Positions 11,601 to 44,282 are shown, counted from the first letter of the stretch. The stretch: DNA of 64,000 nucleotides from Bugula neritina (GCA_964035545.1 OZ037768.1:15965375-16029374); one strand, 5' to 3'. Notes: generated by a model from the sequence alone, not told the origin. Program-made: numbers and translations.

Positions 11601-14600
11601 AAACATGAGCTGAAGCTGGTCACCAGGGAAAAAACTAGATTAGGTTTTTTCAATAAAATATAAATCATATTCTGTGTGATCGTATGTTACCCTTATATCT
11701 TTAACTCACCTGCAAACAGCCAATCACAGTCTCTGAGCTGGTCATGCCACCAAGGATGAGGGCAGCAGAGGGGTCAAAGTATTCAACAAACTCACAAGGC
11801 ATGTCCTGTATCTCCACTCTGACGTAGAGGCCAGCTCTATAGCCTTCATACAGAACTCTTAGGTCATCAGCCATACCTTCAAACTCTGTCTTGTTCAACT
11901 AAAGGCATATACACTTCATACAACATCTTCAGTCTATACAAATACACAGTAACTCATGTCAACAGAGAGCTTACGATGTGAGCTTTACAGAATGCTTGAA
12001 GACAATTCTGCGTGAGTTAGAAAATTCTGTTTCTTAGGCATTTATAAGCTAAATGAAAATAACTAACTTATAAAGATGGCATTGGTGTATAGTTTGAGTA
12101 TTCAGACAAAACTAAGTGCGGATAGTGTGCATAACGATATATGATTACACCTAAACCCGAAAAAAATACAATCTTCCCATCAGTCAACTTACATTTGCTT
12201 GCTTGTCAAGATTTGCCTTTATGCTATCAAAGCGGCTGTCCGCACCATCTCCATCAGTAACTTTATCATACTCTGCATCAAACATCTCTTTTATTCTCTG
12301 CTTTTTAGCTAATCTTTTCTCTTCAATTTTTTTCCGCCTTTCTTCTTTACTTATTTTCTTACTTTTCTGCTGGTTGCCTGAAAAACGCTTTGCATTTTCT
12401 ATAAGTTGATACAAGAATATGCCTAAATTACAAATACACATAGACAGAGAAGAGTCAGTGTAGATGGTAATGAGATAGACAATGTGAACTTTTCGAATAA
12501 CTTAGAATGCCTCAACTCGGGTAGATGCCATGATCTAATCCAGCATATAAAGACATTATGTCTAACCTAACATCAGTATTAATATAGATTATGGTAGCTA
12601 AAACAATTCAACTAAAGAAAACTAAAATCTTTTTAAAACTATTTTAAACAGTCTTGACAAAGTCTAATCCAAATATTGTTAGTTTACTTGGCAGCTTTCA
12701 CAAATGTATAATATTTTATATTTAACTTCTAGAAATAATTTCAGTTGTTAAATAAATTATAAAGCAACATTAAAACATTGAAAAATTGAACAGTTATAAT
12801 ATTTAAACATACGTATCACCAAAAACAAATTCAACTGCAAAATGGCTGTTTTGGTAGAAATAAAAATGTTGCAAAGGAAAAAATACTACTTAAAGTAATA
12901 TAGCTTGAATTATATAAAACTAATGGTGTGAGCAAAAATCGTAGTATGTGAACTACTTTTGTGGCTAATATACAATGGAGGATGCTTTTGAAATAACTAT
13001 AACACACAGTTTGCAATTTTATATAGTCATGTATAAATAATGCAGTACATTGAGGTTTTTAAAAACTGTTTTCAACAGGTTTTGAAACACACTTAGTTTA
13101 TTATTCAAAGAGTTTTGTTCAAGCAGATTCTTGCGAAGACAAAAGTCCTGTCTATTTATCATATCTGACAGAATTAGACAAAATGCCAAAATACTTAAGC
13201 AGTGAAACTACAGCAAAAACCAAAACAACCTGATTAAGAACCATACAGGAAACAGCAGGAAGAGTGAGTAGAAAGAAAGAAAGAAAAGAGAAACAGCTAT
13301 CAAAGGAACTCAACTATCAGATAACTCAACCCAAAAAAAGGACCAGCTAACACACTATTTATACGGATTCTACACTTTCAAAACTGAAACTTGAAAAGCA
13401 GTTGAAGTTCTTTTGGCAAATCAAAGACTAGCTCTATAACATGTCAAAGACTAGCTCTATAACATGTCATAGACTAACTCTATAATATGTCAAAGACTAA
13501 CTCTATATGTCCAAGGTTTTTACTCCAAATCACTCTTAAGGAAGAAGCAAAATTACTGATGTGGTATGCAGCGAAAATGCGACCACCAGAAGTAAAATTA
13601 AACAACAAAACAGGTGCTACACCCACACTCGGGTGACAAAATATGCTACTAGTTTGATTGGAACATAATTTTTAAAGCTAATAAAACGGTATTATGTTAT
13701 GAATAGAACAGGCAATAGTGGATATCTAATCAGGTTCAATCTTCAATTGCATAACAATTGGTATACTTCAATCAACCTTCTAACACAAATACAAGAGTAA
13801 AAAAATTGTTAAGTAAAGTAAATAGAGGAGCAACAATTACCATCAACTGGAGTATCATTATCCTCATCATTCACATCCGAGTTATTTTCCTCCTCCTCCT
13901 GCTCCCCGCCGCTTTCTTGCTCCAGATCCTCAAAATCTCCATATAAATCATCTAGAATCACCATCACACAGCAAATAACAGCAATTGTAACAGCACTTAA
14001 GTAAATAACACACATCAACTACATTCTTACTAGTTTCAACTTTCCAAAATTAATTCAGCTTCACAATTACAGATAAGAACCAGTTTTGACAAAGTAAAAT
14101 TGCAGTGTTGATGTTAAGTCTTTTATTGTAAACTAATAGAAATGACATAACTGCAGCTTGTGCTGTGCAAAGACTTGCATGTAGCGCAGTAAATACTTTA
14201 TTTGATAATTTTGAATATTTTGTGAATCTAATCGCAAGAGAAGGCATATAAAACTAACCATCTTCATCTAACAGTTTCTGTGCATCTTTGGATGATTCCC
14301 ACTCTCCAGTGACAAAACAATCTTTAATTTTTAGTACCATCTAAAATATCAGCACATAAAATATGCGTATAAAATATACAACATATGGAATCATATTCTC
14401 TGAGGAAATAATAAGCATGGGATAATTAAATAACCTCCTCGTTGGACCAATCCCTGGCTGTGGTATCCAGAAGTCGAGTATAATCAACATTATCTATCCC
14501 ACTTCTTTGTGACTTTGAAATAACCTTGAACATGCCTCCGACATCGTCAATACTTTTAGACTCGGCTGACTCTTCACTCGCCTGCGTGTCTACAGGAAGT

Positions 14601-17600
14601 AAAAGTACAGGCTACGCGCTGCAGAGTTCTTATCAACAGCCAACGCTCAGCAGCATATACATCACAGAGGTGAAATAATCTCAGTGAAATTGTGAGCTGT
14701 TTACTCAAGATTTAATTTACGCAACTGTATGCAGGCATTTAGAGAATGGTAAAAAGGTATAGCTGTAAAATTACAACCTATAGGCTCAAAACTGTTCATT
14801 TTAACTTGCTTTATGCAGGACGACTACTTTGTTCATTATTCTTAGAAAGAATATCTTTGCCTACCAATCTCATATACCAGCTTTCTTAGATTGGGAGCTG
14901 ACTTTTGACGATCTAAAAATGCTTTGGAGGCTTTAGCTACCAAGTTCTCCTTCCACTTCAGTTGTCCTACAAAGTAACAGATAAGGAATATTTGTTTTTT
15001 ATATACGTGAAGGCCCCTTTAGTTGGCAAGCAGTGCATTATATGTTATACCTGTGTTATTGGTGGACAAAATATGTTTCCAGTCGTGAAAGCTTTATAAC
15101 CAAAATACAAAGTTAATAACAAATGCAATTAGCCATAGTGGCATAACTCCAAACTACTTCTGGTGTGGGGGTAATAAGACATGAACAGGATGAGTAGTAT
15201 TAGCTAGGTAAATCGTATCTAGAGGCACAGCTAGCACAATTTGGACAAGTGTTACTTTTCAGTAAGTATAGACTGACCTTCCTCTTCCTTATTATTAGCG
15301 TCATCATCCGAAACATCTTCAAATGACAAGTCTCCATTCTGTAAAATGTGTAACATTATTCTTGTCAAGAAGTTCAATTAAAGCTGACACCAACAACAAG
15401 GGCAATATCGCACCTCACCATAATACATGCACTGAACATACAACATTACAGAGAGATAGCAAAAACACGCAGGCTCCGTTTCTATCTATAAAGCAGCACA
15501 TATGCACCACGGTACTGATAGAAGAGCAACTGCATGCAAGAAAAAGAGCTCTTATTCTAATAACACTGAGATACAATATGATATACAGCATGCAGTTAAT
15601 GCAATTTAGAGTTTATAAAATGGCAGGTGAATGACCTCTTCAAGAACATCTTGTGTGTCGTCAAACGGTGAATGAGTATTATTTCCTTCAGAATCATCAT
15701 CACTGGATTCACTACCACTAGACATGGCTTCCTCTTCTATAGTAGGGGCTGTGTTGAAGACCGCCCGTCTTCTGGTTCGTCCAGTTGCCGTTGTCAAAGT
15801 TTCAAATGCCGGTGAGTTTACTTTACTTCTACAAGAAAAGAGCCAGCAGTGAATATTATGACCAAGTCACAGAATATTAACTGAGCAAACAAACTCATAC
15901 ACTTGAACAATCTATATAGATTATAGTGGATATTAAAACTCTATGCCATTACGCTCAATGTTCATAAACGAATTCTAATGCCATTATATAATAGTAAAAA
16001 TATGATCCAGATTAATTTTTTACATATAGAAAAACAAGTTAATGATATCTACTTGATAATTTAAAAATGAGAGATGGATATTACAATGAATTGCAAACTT
16101 ACTAAGCATCATAGCAGACTCTCAAAAATCATCTAGTTAAATTTATTGCAGAGCATAAAATAATACTAAAAAGAAAATTCAGATCTCATGCCATACTTAC
16201 GCTTCGTCAGCAAACTGTTGGGAAGTGATGGCTCTGCCATCAGAAAGCAAAGAAATACTGCTTTCAGTCATTCTCTGCTGCAGAGTCAGCTGAGACCCAA
16301 TAAGAGCTGCTTTTAACTCTTCACCTTTATCCTCATATTCCACCTTCAAAATGAGTGGCAGCTACTAAAGTATGTGCTACTTCATCATCCAAAAGTACTC
16401 AACAGTTTGATTAATAATTTAATAAGTTCAACTGTGTTTTGTTTAATGAGATATTTTTACAAAATACACTTTTTTCAACTATATTTGATAAAAAAGATGT
16501 GCAACTTTTCAATCACAGGTTTTGTTAGGAAATAGAATTCGAATGTTTGGTGCTGAGAACGATATTATACCTCGACATCCTTCTTTGGCTGCCTATTCCC
16601 CATGTCAATGTATACAGCATCTTTATCATAGACTATTCCTCCTACTCCAGAAAAAGGGGCATACAGTTTACGCTCTAGGTCATTGAGACTACGTCTCTTA
16701 CTCAGGTCGGGTAAAGGGCAGGGATCAGGCAGATTAGAAACATCAGACACCAGATAGTCACCACAGCCTACAAATTAGTAACTGCTCTGTGAAATATAAA
16801 TATCAATCCTGCTGAAACCAATCAGAAAATTAAGGATATAGAAATTGGCACAACCACAGATTTGGCATCTATACAATAAGTTATGACTACACAAAATGGG
16901 CTACCAACAGATTAATTCTCTCTTGCTATGCATCATTACAAAGCTAAAGTTTTGAGAAATCTTCAACTAACAGTTGAAAAGACTCAGATGGCGTCACAAG
17001 AGTTGATGCAGAGGGTTAATGCATTTTAGCAGCTAGAGTTCTCCGGAAACGTGTTATTTAATTACTATTACTTTATAGATGGTGAATTTTGTAATACCTG
17101 TATAATGCATATAAAAAGGAGTAACAGCAGCATTATAGTTTGATATTAAATAACAATTGAGTCAATAATCTGTTAAAACATAATATTTTGTTTCAATTTT
17201 GATCCTATATTATATAAAATTACACAAAACAAGGAGTTAGACATTATGATTATTACAATATAGAAAATAAGCGATTTTAATTAGACATTGTACTTAATAG
17301 GTTATTATTTATTGTTCTACAAACTCACTTTTTCCAAGTGCACCATTAAGCAACATATTGCTTTGGCTTATCATATAAATCATTCAACTTGATGAAAAGG
17401 ATATCAAAGTAATTCAACAAGTAACTTATTAATCACCTTAATCGGGCCTAAAATTATAAAAATGCAAATCAACAACGATGCAATCAGTGCTCATTCCAGT
17501 CTTGTATAATTTAATTCCAATTGCCAATTTACTTGATTGATCAATGGATAATACATTTTTGAAAATTCCTTTTAGTTTTGGATAAATCAATTGATGTTAT

Positions 17601-20600
17601 TTCCCCACAAACAATAATTTATTAGCTATTGAAAAATGTCTTTTTATTGTGAACCCCAGATTGATATGTAGTATATCATGAAATAGGCACATACATGTAA
17701 GGTGATGTATTTGAGAATGCTTAACAAAATTCCCCAGTAAACACAATTACTTTTCAAACTTGTGTAACAACTTAGAGTTTAGACTAGCAATGTATCTGCT
17801 AACAGCCAGTTTACATACTTGACACACATGCTAATATTTTGAAATGGTATATGCATGTAACATTGGTATAACAAATGCATGTAACATTGGTATAACAAAT
17901 GCATGTAACATTGGTGTAACATATGCATGTCACATTGTTACAACAAATTCATGTAATATTGGTATAACATATGCAAATAAAATGACTAAGAAAATTCCTG
18001 ACGGCACTATGAAAAGTTGCTAGCTGCACATATTATTGACTAGGATTCTACCAAATACACTAAAAGTCAGTTTACAGCCAAGAGCTTGTATTGCACACAT
18101 CTAATGTTTCTTAACAAATTGTGAGTTTTCGAAGAATTACTTACATATAGAGTACTTACAGATATAGTACTTACATATAGAGTACTTACAGATATAGTAC
18201 TTACAGATAGAGTACTTACAGATATAGTACTTACAGAGAGATTACTACAGATAAATTGCTTACAGATAAAGTACTTACAGATAAAGTACTTACAGATAAA
18301 GTACTTACAGATAAAGTACTTACAGATAGAGTACTTACAGTTAGATTACTTACAGATAGATTACTTACAGATAAAGTACTTCCAGATATAGCACTTACAG
18401 ATATAGTACTTACAGATATAGTACTTACAGATATAGTACTTACAGATAGAGTACTTACAGATATAGTACTTACAAATATAGTACTTACAGATATAGTACT
18501 TACAGATATAGTACTTACAGATAGATTACTACAGATAGATTGCTTACAGATATAGTACTTACAGATAAAGTACTTACAGATAAAGTACTTACAGTTAGAT
18601 TACTTACAGATAGATTACTTACAGATAAAGTACTTACAGATATAGTACTTACATATATAGTACTTACAGATAAAGTACGTACAGATAGAGTACTTACAGA
18701 TACAGTACTTACAGATAGAGTACTTACAGATAGAGTACTTACAGATAGAGTACTTACAGATATAGTACTTACAGATATAGTACTTACAGATATAGTACTT
18801 ACAGATAAAGTACTTACAGATATAGTACTTACAGATAAAGTACTTACAGATATAGTACTTACAAATATAGTACTTACAAATGCACCTCTCAACTTGGAAA
18901 TACACTACACGCCGTGTACCTGGTATATATGACATATGGGGTAATATGACACATAGTGAAATACCTGGGATATGAACTGTACTCTTATTCTTCAAAGGAA
19001 CTCCTCTCATCCAACCATAAAAGCAGACATTTCGGTTCATTTTAGGATTAATTCTCAGTTTTTCTGGATCTGATATATCCTCCATTCTAACAGATAACAG
19101 AACAGTTACTATCAAACTTTTCACCTGCCATTATTATTTTATGCCACCTAAATATTTAATATTGTGATCTTATTTTACTACAGACATCAAAGTTGAAAAG
19201 GAAGAAATATTGCCGTGTTAAAATGCTACAATGCTTACATGAATTATGTAGCATGATAGCAATTAAGGCAACAGACAATGAACCACAGTGACTGATATAA
19301 ATTAAGCAATTTGCCAAGGATGAGATGCAACTAAGTCTAAAAACTACTTTGAAATAAAGCAAGAAAATAATATACCTGTCAGCAAGGACATATGGGTGTG
19401 AATTTCTCCATGTTAAAGGCCGGAACTTCATTACTGATATAAACCTAGCAAGGTTGTGCACATCATTCTTCAAATATTCACCATGAATCATGCCACTGAG
19501 GTAAAACAGTTTCGCTCCTTGATATATCTCAGTCCAAAACCTATGCTTGAGAGTTTTTCGAACTGTTTTCAACTTTTTGTTATCTTTGAAATAGTCTAAA
19601 TGTGTGAGGACACCCATTATGCGAGGGAACCCGTGCACTTGACAGATATTGAGAAACTCAAATGTTTCCATTTCCATGCCAAAACTGGCATCAATCAGCA
19701 GTAGAACTAGGTCAGCAACCTTGGCAATGTCTATCATGGAGTTCATGTCGTTATTGCACTCTATGAAAGTCAGCCGGCGCTTTTTACCTTTAAAATAAAA
19801 CAATAATCCACACTTTATGCACTTATAGCTGGTCTAATTCAGATAATGCTTTTCCAGTAAACATCTACATACTTTTTATATATAGGGGTTTGTAGAAATT
19901 CAAATATGACCTTTTCAACAATTTCAGGTATATTTGCCTTTTAAAAATCAACGGTCAATAAAAGACACGTAAGCCAATATGTAAGTTATTAGAAGTTACA
20001 CAAATGCTCCTGAAGGAAACACATGGAAGGTAGATAAAATTGACCAACAGGTGATAACAAATACTGCATATATAAAGCAGCAGCATACCTGAAACAACCG
20101 TGACAGGCCCCAATATGTTAGCAAGTTTCTGTGATGAGTAATTCTTGATTAGGCCTCTTAACAACGTTGATTTTCCCACTTTAGGTGGACCAACCACTGC
20201 CACTATTATTGGTGGTGGCTCAAGTGGTGTACGGTCCACTACAGGGTCATGCACTTTTTTCTCTTTTATATCAAGCGTCCTAAAAGTTACAAACAAAACA
20301 TGAAGATAGAGTGTAATGTAGTGTAATAAAAAACTAAATTTAATGAGTAATTTTGACTAAGCAATATATATTGTTTGTGTGTAAGTATGTAACATTGACA
20401 TTAACCACTCTAAATAAATGCATCAATGCATTAAAACTACAGGCAGTATGCATGCATGAAATAGGAAAATAGTAATAGACTTTCAATTGACAGTATTAGT
20501 TAGAACTCACAAATTTTTAATATATTATTGTGTTTAGGAAATCTTACAAAATTTGCAAAAATTATAAAGAGGTGAAAATTCCACTTTTTAAAATTTAGAT

Positions 20601-21117
20601 CCCACAGTTTGGTTTACCTTCGCACTGTCTTCTTAAGTTTTGTAACATTTTGAACTGCAAATGCTTTCGGATTTCTTTGCTTTGCTGTCATGCCTGCTTG
20701 GCTAACAGCCCTAGTGGCTTCATGTTTCTTTGCTTTTTTTTCTGCTTTTCGACCACTTTTCCTGGGCCTGTGAGGTTTATGAGGTTTATCTTCTTCCATT
20801 ATTCTATCAACTACAACATAAACCAAATTATGCATCTATACCTGACACATTACATGACAGAACACTTATAACTCAGCAATGAGTTTATAATACTTTAAAT
20901 ATAGATACGTTATAGTTATAGCTTATTGTCTCAAAAAGTAGTAAAGCAGTAGATCGAAAAGATCGTTAGTAAATTTGTTTGTCTTCTCATCCCTAATAGT
21001 TAATCTTAGTTTAGTGTCTGATAGTTGTAAGGAATTAACTAGTTAAGTTAGACATAAACAAAGTAAAACAAGTTTCAGACTTCATCTACTTTCAGAATTT
21101 CACACTCACTCAGCCAT
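8698..21117 (-). CDS. BMS1: BMS1 ribosome biogenesis GTPase, complete gene model
   Basis: Coding exons in transcript order: 21117-21110, 20803-20618, 20279-20089, 19787-19376, 19086-18965, 16767-16571, 16343-16201, 15828-15636, 15338-15278, 14966-14865, 14589-14435, 14340-14259, 13951-13841, 12398-12193, 11898-11710, 11547-11367, 11237-11056, 10817-10670, 10064-9886, 9644-9394, 8830-8698. They sum to 3432 nt (1143 aa plus stop) with every phase matching. BMS1 is the U3 snoRNP-associated GTPase of 40S subunit assembly in the nucleolus. Marks: basic N-terminus, [11 protein letters not shown]-loop GPPKVGKS (residues 95-102), [38 protein letters not shown], an acidic middle, then the C-terminal [33 protein letters not shown] and [15 protein letters not shown] blocks. 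The family is usually somewhat longer because of a larger acidic middle. The 8-nt first exon is inferred; an ATG at 20799 is the alternative start. The 12398 splice end could instead be 12377. Confidence 0.94.
10106..10646. repeat. CTACTACATACTACAG-type minisatellite in BMS1 intron
   Basis: A degenerate array of CTA/TAC/CAC triplets in units of about 12 to 27 bp fills most of the intron between the 10670 and 10064 exons. Because the period is a multiple of three, the plus strand stays open and gives Tyr/Thr/Ser-rich reading frames, which I do not call genes. Confidence 0.88.
13422..13512. repeat. 23-bp tandem repeat, about 4 copies
   Basis: The unit is close to CAAAGACTAGCTCTATAACA followed by TGT. 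It lies in the BMS1 intron between the 13841 and 12398 exon ends. Copies three and four have small substitutions, and the last copy is truncated. Confidence 0.85.
17845..17977. repeat. 24-bp tandem repeat, about 5 copies
   Basis: The unit is about ATGCATGTAACATTGGTATA plus ACAA, with later copies more diverged. It lies in the large BMS1 intron 16768-18964, near its 15-bp array. Confidence 0.85.
18137..18879. repeat. 15-bp minisatellite (about 50 copies) in BMS1 intron
   Basis: The unit is GTACTTACAGATAWA on the plus strand, repeated for about 740 bp with few slips. Fifteen is a multiple of three, so all frames stay open. This explains the long repetitive frames on both strands (VLTDK on plus, STISV or KYYIC on minus), which I reject as proteins. 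In the BMS1 sense each unit reads CTGTAAGTAC, a 5'-splice-site-like core. The array begins about 85 nt downstream of the real donor at 18964. Confidence 0.95.
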
Positions 21118-21490
21118 TGTGACTGTGCAGTTTCCTTGTATTTATTCTAGGTAAATATTAGTCATAATTATTCAACACACGTAATTGATCTAAATCTATA
21201 AGCTTAGTATAAGTATCATAATTATTGCTATCAGTAAATGTAATTAGTTAATTACTAATTAAATTAAAACACTTAGTAATAATTAGGTAATAACTGTACT
21301 CTTAGTTGCTACCTAATCTCATTAGTATAATTATTACACTTTATTCGTATTATACTAATACTATAATTGGCATGTATTATAACCATAGTATAAGTATAAT
21401 TATAATACTAATAAACAATAGTAAATACTACAAGTATGACAATAAACGTAAATATAAGTAGCCTATTGAGTAACTTACGAAATTTAATAT

Positions 21491-21625
21491 CAGGGTTGGG
21501 TCAATTACATGTGAATGTAATTAATTATGATTACATGAAAATTTGTCAATTACAATTATAATTACAGTTAAAATGTAATGTAATTAATTACAACTACAAC
21601 TATATAGCAATGTAACTAATTACAA
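21491..21625 (-). mobile_element. Truncated hAT-like MITE copy
   Basis: It starts with CAGGGTTGGGTCAATTACAT and matches the reverse complement of the right end of the full copy at 22333-22699, including the AATTTGTCAATTACAATT block. The far terminus is not visible, so the copy is truncated. Its orientation is opposite to the full copy. Confidence 0.65.
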
Positions 21626-21735
21626 ATACTTTTGTTCTCACAAGGCATAAATAGAAGTTATGCAATTTCACTTCTAGGGTCTAACTACCTGGGGCTGTCA
21701 GGTAAAAACGGCACAAATGGAAAAGTAGGAAAAAA

Positions 21736-21866
21736 TGTCACATTTTCAATTTTAGGGTTTGGGATGAGGTTGGGTATTTTGGGGTAGAGATTTAGGTTTG
21801 GAAATGGGGATTTGAGTTTGGGGTTGGGTTTCAAGGGTTGAGGGTTTGAGTTTGGGGTTTGGGAAA
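21736..21866 (+). repeat. G-rich GGGTTTGGG-like tract
   Basis: This stretch of about 130 bp has many runs of three or four G separated by TTT, TTGA or similar (for example GGGTTTGGG and TTTGGGGTTTGGG). It stands out from the AT-rich surroundings. It looks like degenerate telomere-like or quadruplex-prone sequence. Confidence 0.6.
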
Positions 21867-22332
21867 ATTTAACATTAGTGTGCCATTGTTTTCTACTTTT
21901 CTATTTGTGCCATTATTACCTGTGCCATTTTTACTTAAAAATCACCCGGTGCAATTTTGGCAATGGAGAACCTTCCTTGTGCTCAATAGTGATACTATAC
22001 TACATTGACCTAATCTGATTTTGTTATTTAACAGTAGGCATGATAGGAAAAGCAAGAAATTTTTAAGATTTAAAAGTTCGGAGTAATTGACATGTAATAT
22101 TTTTATACATTCAATTACTCGAATTATCAATATTATAATTATTCATTATCCTAATTAAAATGATAAACTTATAATGATAATGAACTCATAATGATGATTT
22201 AACTCACTAATTTAGGTACAATAATTGTTATACTTATTCACTAATTATAAATACCTTAAATTCAAGGCAAAAGGTAAATCTAGGAATATCACTTCCAGCC
22301 ACCAGAAGTATGAGTATCAGTCTAACTCTAAC

Positions 22333-22699
22333 CAGGGTTGGGGTAATTGTAATGGATTGTAATTAATTACATTTTTTTAAGTAATTAAATGTGATTTATA
22401 ATTGATGTATAAAAATATAATTGTAATGAATTACATAGCTAATGCAATTGAATTTTACAATTACTTTATAATTACATAATTACTTCAAATTTTTTAATGT
22501 TATAAAATTTATATTGTTCCTGCCTTGCCTACTGTTGAATATAAAGATCAGATTAATTTAATGTCGTATTTATCACACTATTCGGTACTGTTGAGAACAA
22601 TTACATTTATTTCAACTCTAATTATAATTGCAATTGTAATTGACAAATTCTCAAGTAATTGTAATTAAGTATATTCATATGTAATTGACTCCAGCCCTG
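22333..22699 (+). mobile_element. hAT-like MITE, complete copy
   Basis: This 367-bp element has termini CAGGGTTGGGGTAATTGTAA and ATTGACTCCAGCCCTG, which form imperfect inverted repeats of the CAGGG type found in hAT transposons. Flanks 22325-22332 (ACTCTAAC) and 22700-22707 (TTTCTAAC) match at six of eight bases, consistent with an aged 8-bp target duplication. The interior is (TAATTAC)-like and non-coding. Confidence 0.75.
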
Positions 22700-22707
22700 T
22701 TTCTAAC

Positions 22708-23965
22708 AGTATAAATATAACTATGACTATCGCTATGAACATGTGTATCAGCATAATTTATGACTATGGGCACCACTATAATGTACATTATTATTATGAT
22801 TATCAATATGAGTATGACTAACAGTCAATAGAGTAACAGGATATTAGTATCACTATGACTCCCACTATGATAACAATATAACTACTAATACTACTATTAC
22901 TAATAGTAATACTTATCATAGTGATAGTATTACAGTTACTGTTAGACTTAGTATTACTATTAGTATTAGCCATACTCATACTGATGGTGATTACCCAAAG
23001 TCTGAGTCATACTTATTGAACTGTCATTGTAATTGCGATACTGATTGTCATAATGATTCAAAGTAGTCGATCTGATAGTGATACTATCAAACTCAGAGTC
23101 TATCACCGTGATACTCAAACTGGTAGTGATGGTCATACTGATAGTGATAGTCATAATCATATTCATATTGACAGTAAGACTAAGTATCACTATCAGTATC
23201 ACTATCACTATTGGTATCACTTGATCAGCATGACTATCAGTGACTAAGAGTATGTTAATGCTATGATTATGAGTATGAGTATCAGATTCAGTATGAGTAA
23301 CTCAGAGTCAGTATCACTTACAATTTATCACATTTATATTACAATTATGATTATAATTTAGATTATCAAATAATCAACGTTTTTATCATCATAAAAATTA
23401 ATATTTATACCATTATAATTATGAGTAATATTATCACTAGCAGTACGAGTATGATAATCAGTGAATCACTCAATGACACTGGCTATCACTATCAGTATCA
23501 GTATGAGTATGACATCAAATTCAATATTCATATTGATATTGACTATCACTATCAGTATCACTGTATAAGTATAAGCATCCCTCTAACAGTAACTCTTAAG
23601 TTTATCTAATACCAATAGTAATAGAAATATAAAATTAAAAACCAATAGTAATTAAAATTTCACATTCCAGGAGTATGACTATGAGACATGAGACTGACTC
23701 TGAGTATTACTATCACTATCAGTATGAGTATCTGTACCACCATCAGTATGAGTAAGTGAGTATCAGTATGAGTGATACTGATAGTCATAGTATCAGTATC
23801 AGTATGACTATCAGTATGAGTAGGAGTATCAGTTTGAGTATCAGTATGAGTATCACTATGAGACTCAGTAGTCAGTATCAGTATGAGAATCACTATGACT
23901 ATCACTATCACTATGACGATCACTATCAGTATCAGACACTATGACTATGAGCATCATTACTGTAA
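22708..23965. repeat. Degenerate TATCAG/TATCAC/TATGAG hexamer field
   Basis: This is about 1.25 kb of imperfect hexamers such as TATCAC, TATCAG, TATGAG and ATGACT, interrupted by short AT-rich gaps (about 23330-23420 and 23600-23670). Open frames rich in Ser, Ile, Tyr, Asp and Thr arise from the repeat and are not genes. Confidence 0.85.
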
Positions 23966-24433
23966 CAGCGGCATTAGGCAATCATTTTAGTAAAAATATA
24001 ATTATAGCTCAGAGTGAGAGTATGAGAACAAAAATTAAATTAACAACAAAAATTTGAATGCAGTGCACAGTTTAGCACGAGTTTGACACAATGGTGAGAT
24101 GGAAACGCTAAAAATATATTCAGAGTGAGAGTACCAATCGCTTATCGGCGCAGGGATAATAAATGAAGTTATTACCGTCGCCAAAATGTTTGTATAATTG
24201 ATTATTGAGTTCATTGGTTCGCGTTATATATAGCGTGATGAACTGCGTGGTAGGAACCACTGAGCTGGAAAGATATTATTGAGTTCGATGGTAGGAACCG
24301 CAGTTATTGTTAAACCTTAGCTAGAGGACAGAGTCATATGCGCCGTTGGATTGCACCAATATTTTGTCTAGTATAATTATGAATGTTAGGTAAAACTTTA
24401 TTTTAAGTTAAAGTAAAAACACTTTAAATCAAA

Positions 24434-44209
<19,776 letters not shown>

Positions 44210-44276
44210 AGAAAGGATTGTATCACATTGGCAGTTTGCAATACAAAATAGCTACCATGAAGGTTATTTTCTCTAA

Positions 44277-44282
44277 AATAAA
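44277..44282 (+). promoter_or_regulatory. Candidate sortilin polyadenylation signal
   Basis: AATAAA lies 68 nt after the sortilin stop codon in AT-rich sequence and is the first canonical hexamer after the last exon. Confidence 0.5.

Larger units (their letters stand above)
21118..24433. other. Head-to-head interval between BMS1 and sortilin
   Basis: About 3.3 kb separates the two divergent starts. It holds AT-rich TAATTA-type sequence (21180-21480 and 22130-22260), a truncated and a full hAT-like MITE, a G-rich tract, a hexamer field to about 23960, and about 450 bp of less repetitive DNA before the sortilin start. No further gene was seen. A shared promoter is unlikely at this distance. 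Confidence 0.6.

Noticed and set aside
15051-15091. Possible extra 41-bp BMS1 exon with [11 protein letters not shown]
   Set aside because: It has splice-like flanks, but including it breaks the phase. The 15278 and 14966 exon ends join directly in phase without it.
18256-19124. Long repetitive frames on both strands (VLTDK and STISV/KYYIC repeats, up to 169 aa)
   Set aside because: They arise because the 15-bp minisatellite has a period divisible by three. They sit in a BMS1 intron and only the 18965-19086 part of the minus frame is real coding sequence.
19156-19375. Extension of the BMS1 exon frame beyond 19376
   Set aside because: The open frame continues past a clear donor (GTATAT) into AT-rich, hydrophobic-coding sequence unlike BMS1. 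The next exon joins in phase with AG/A to give ADRMED.
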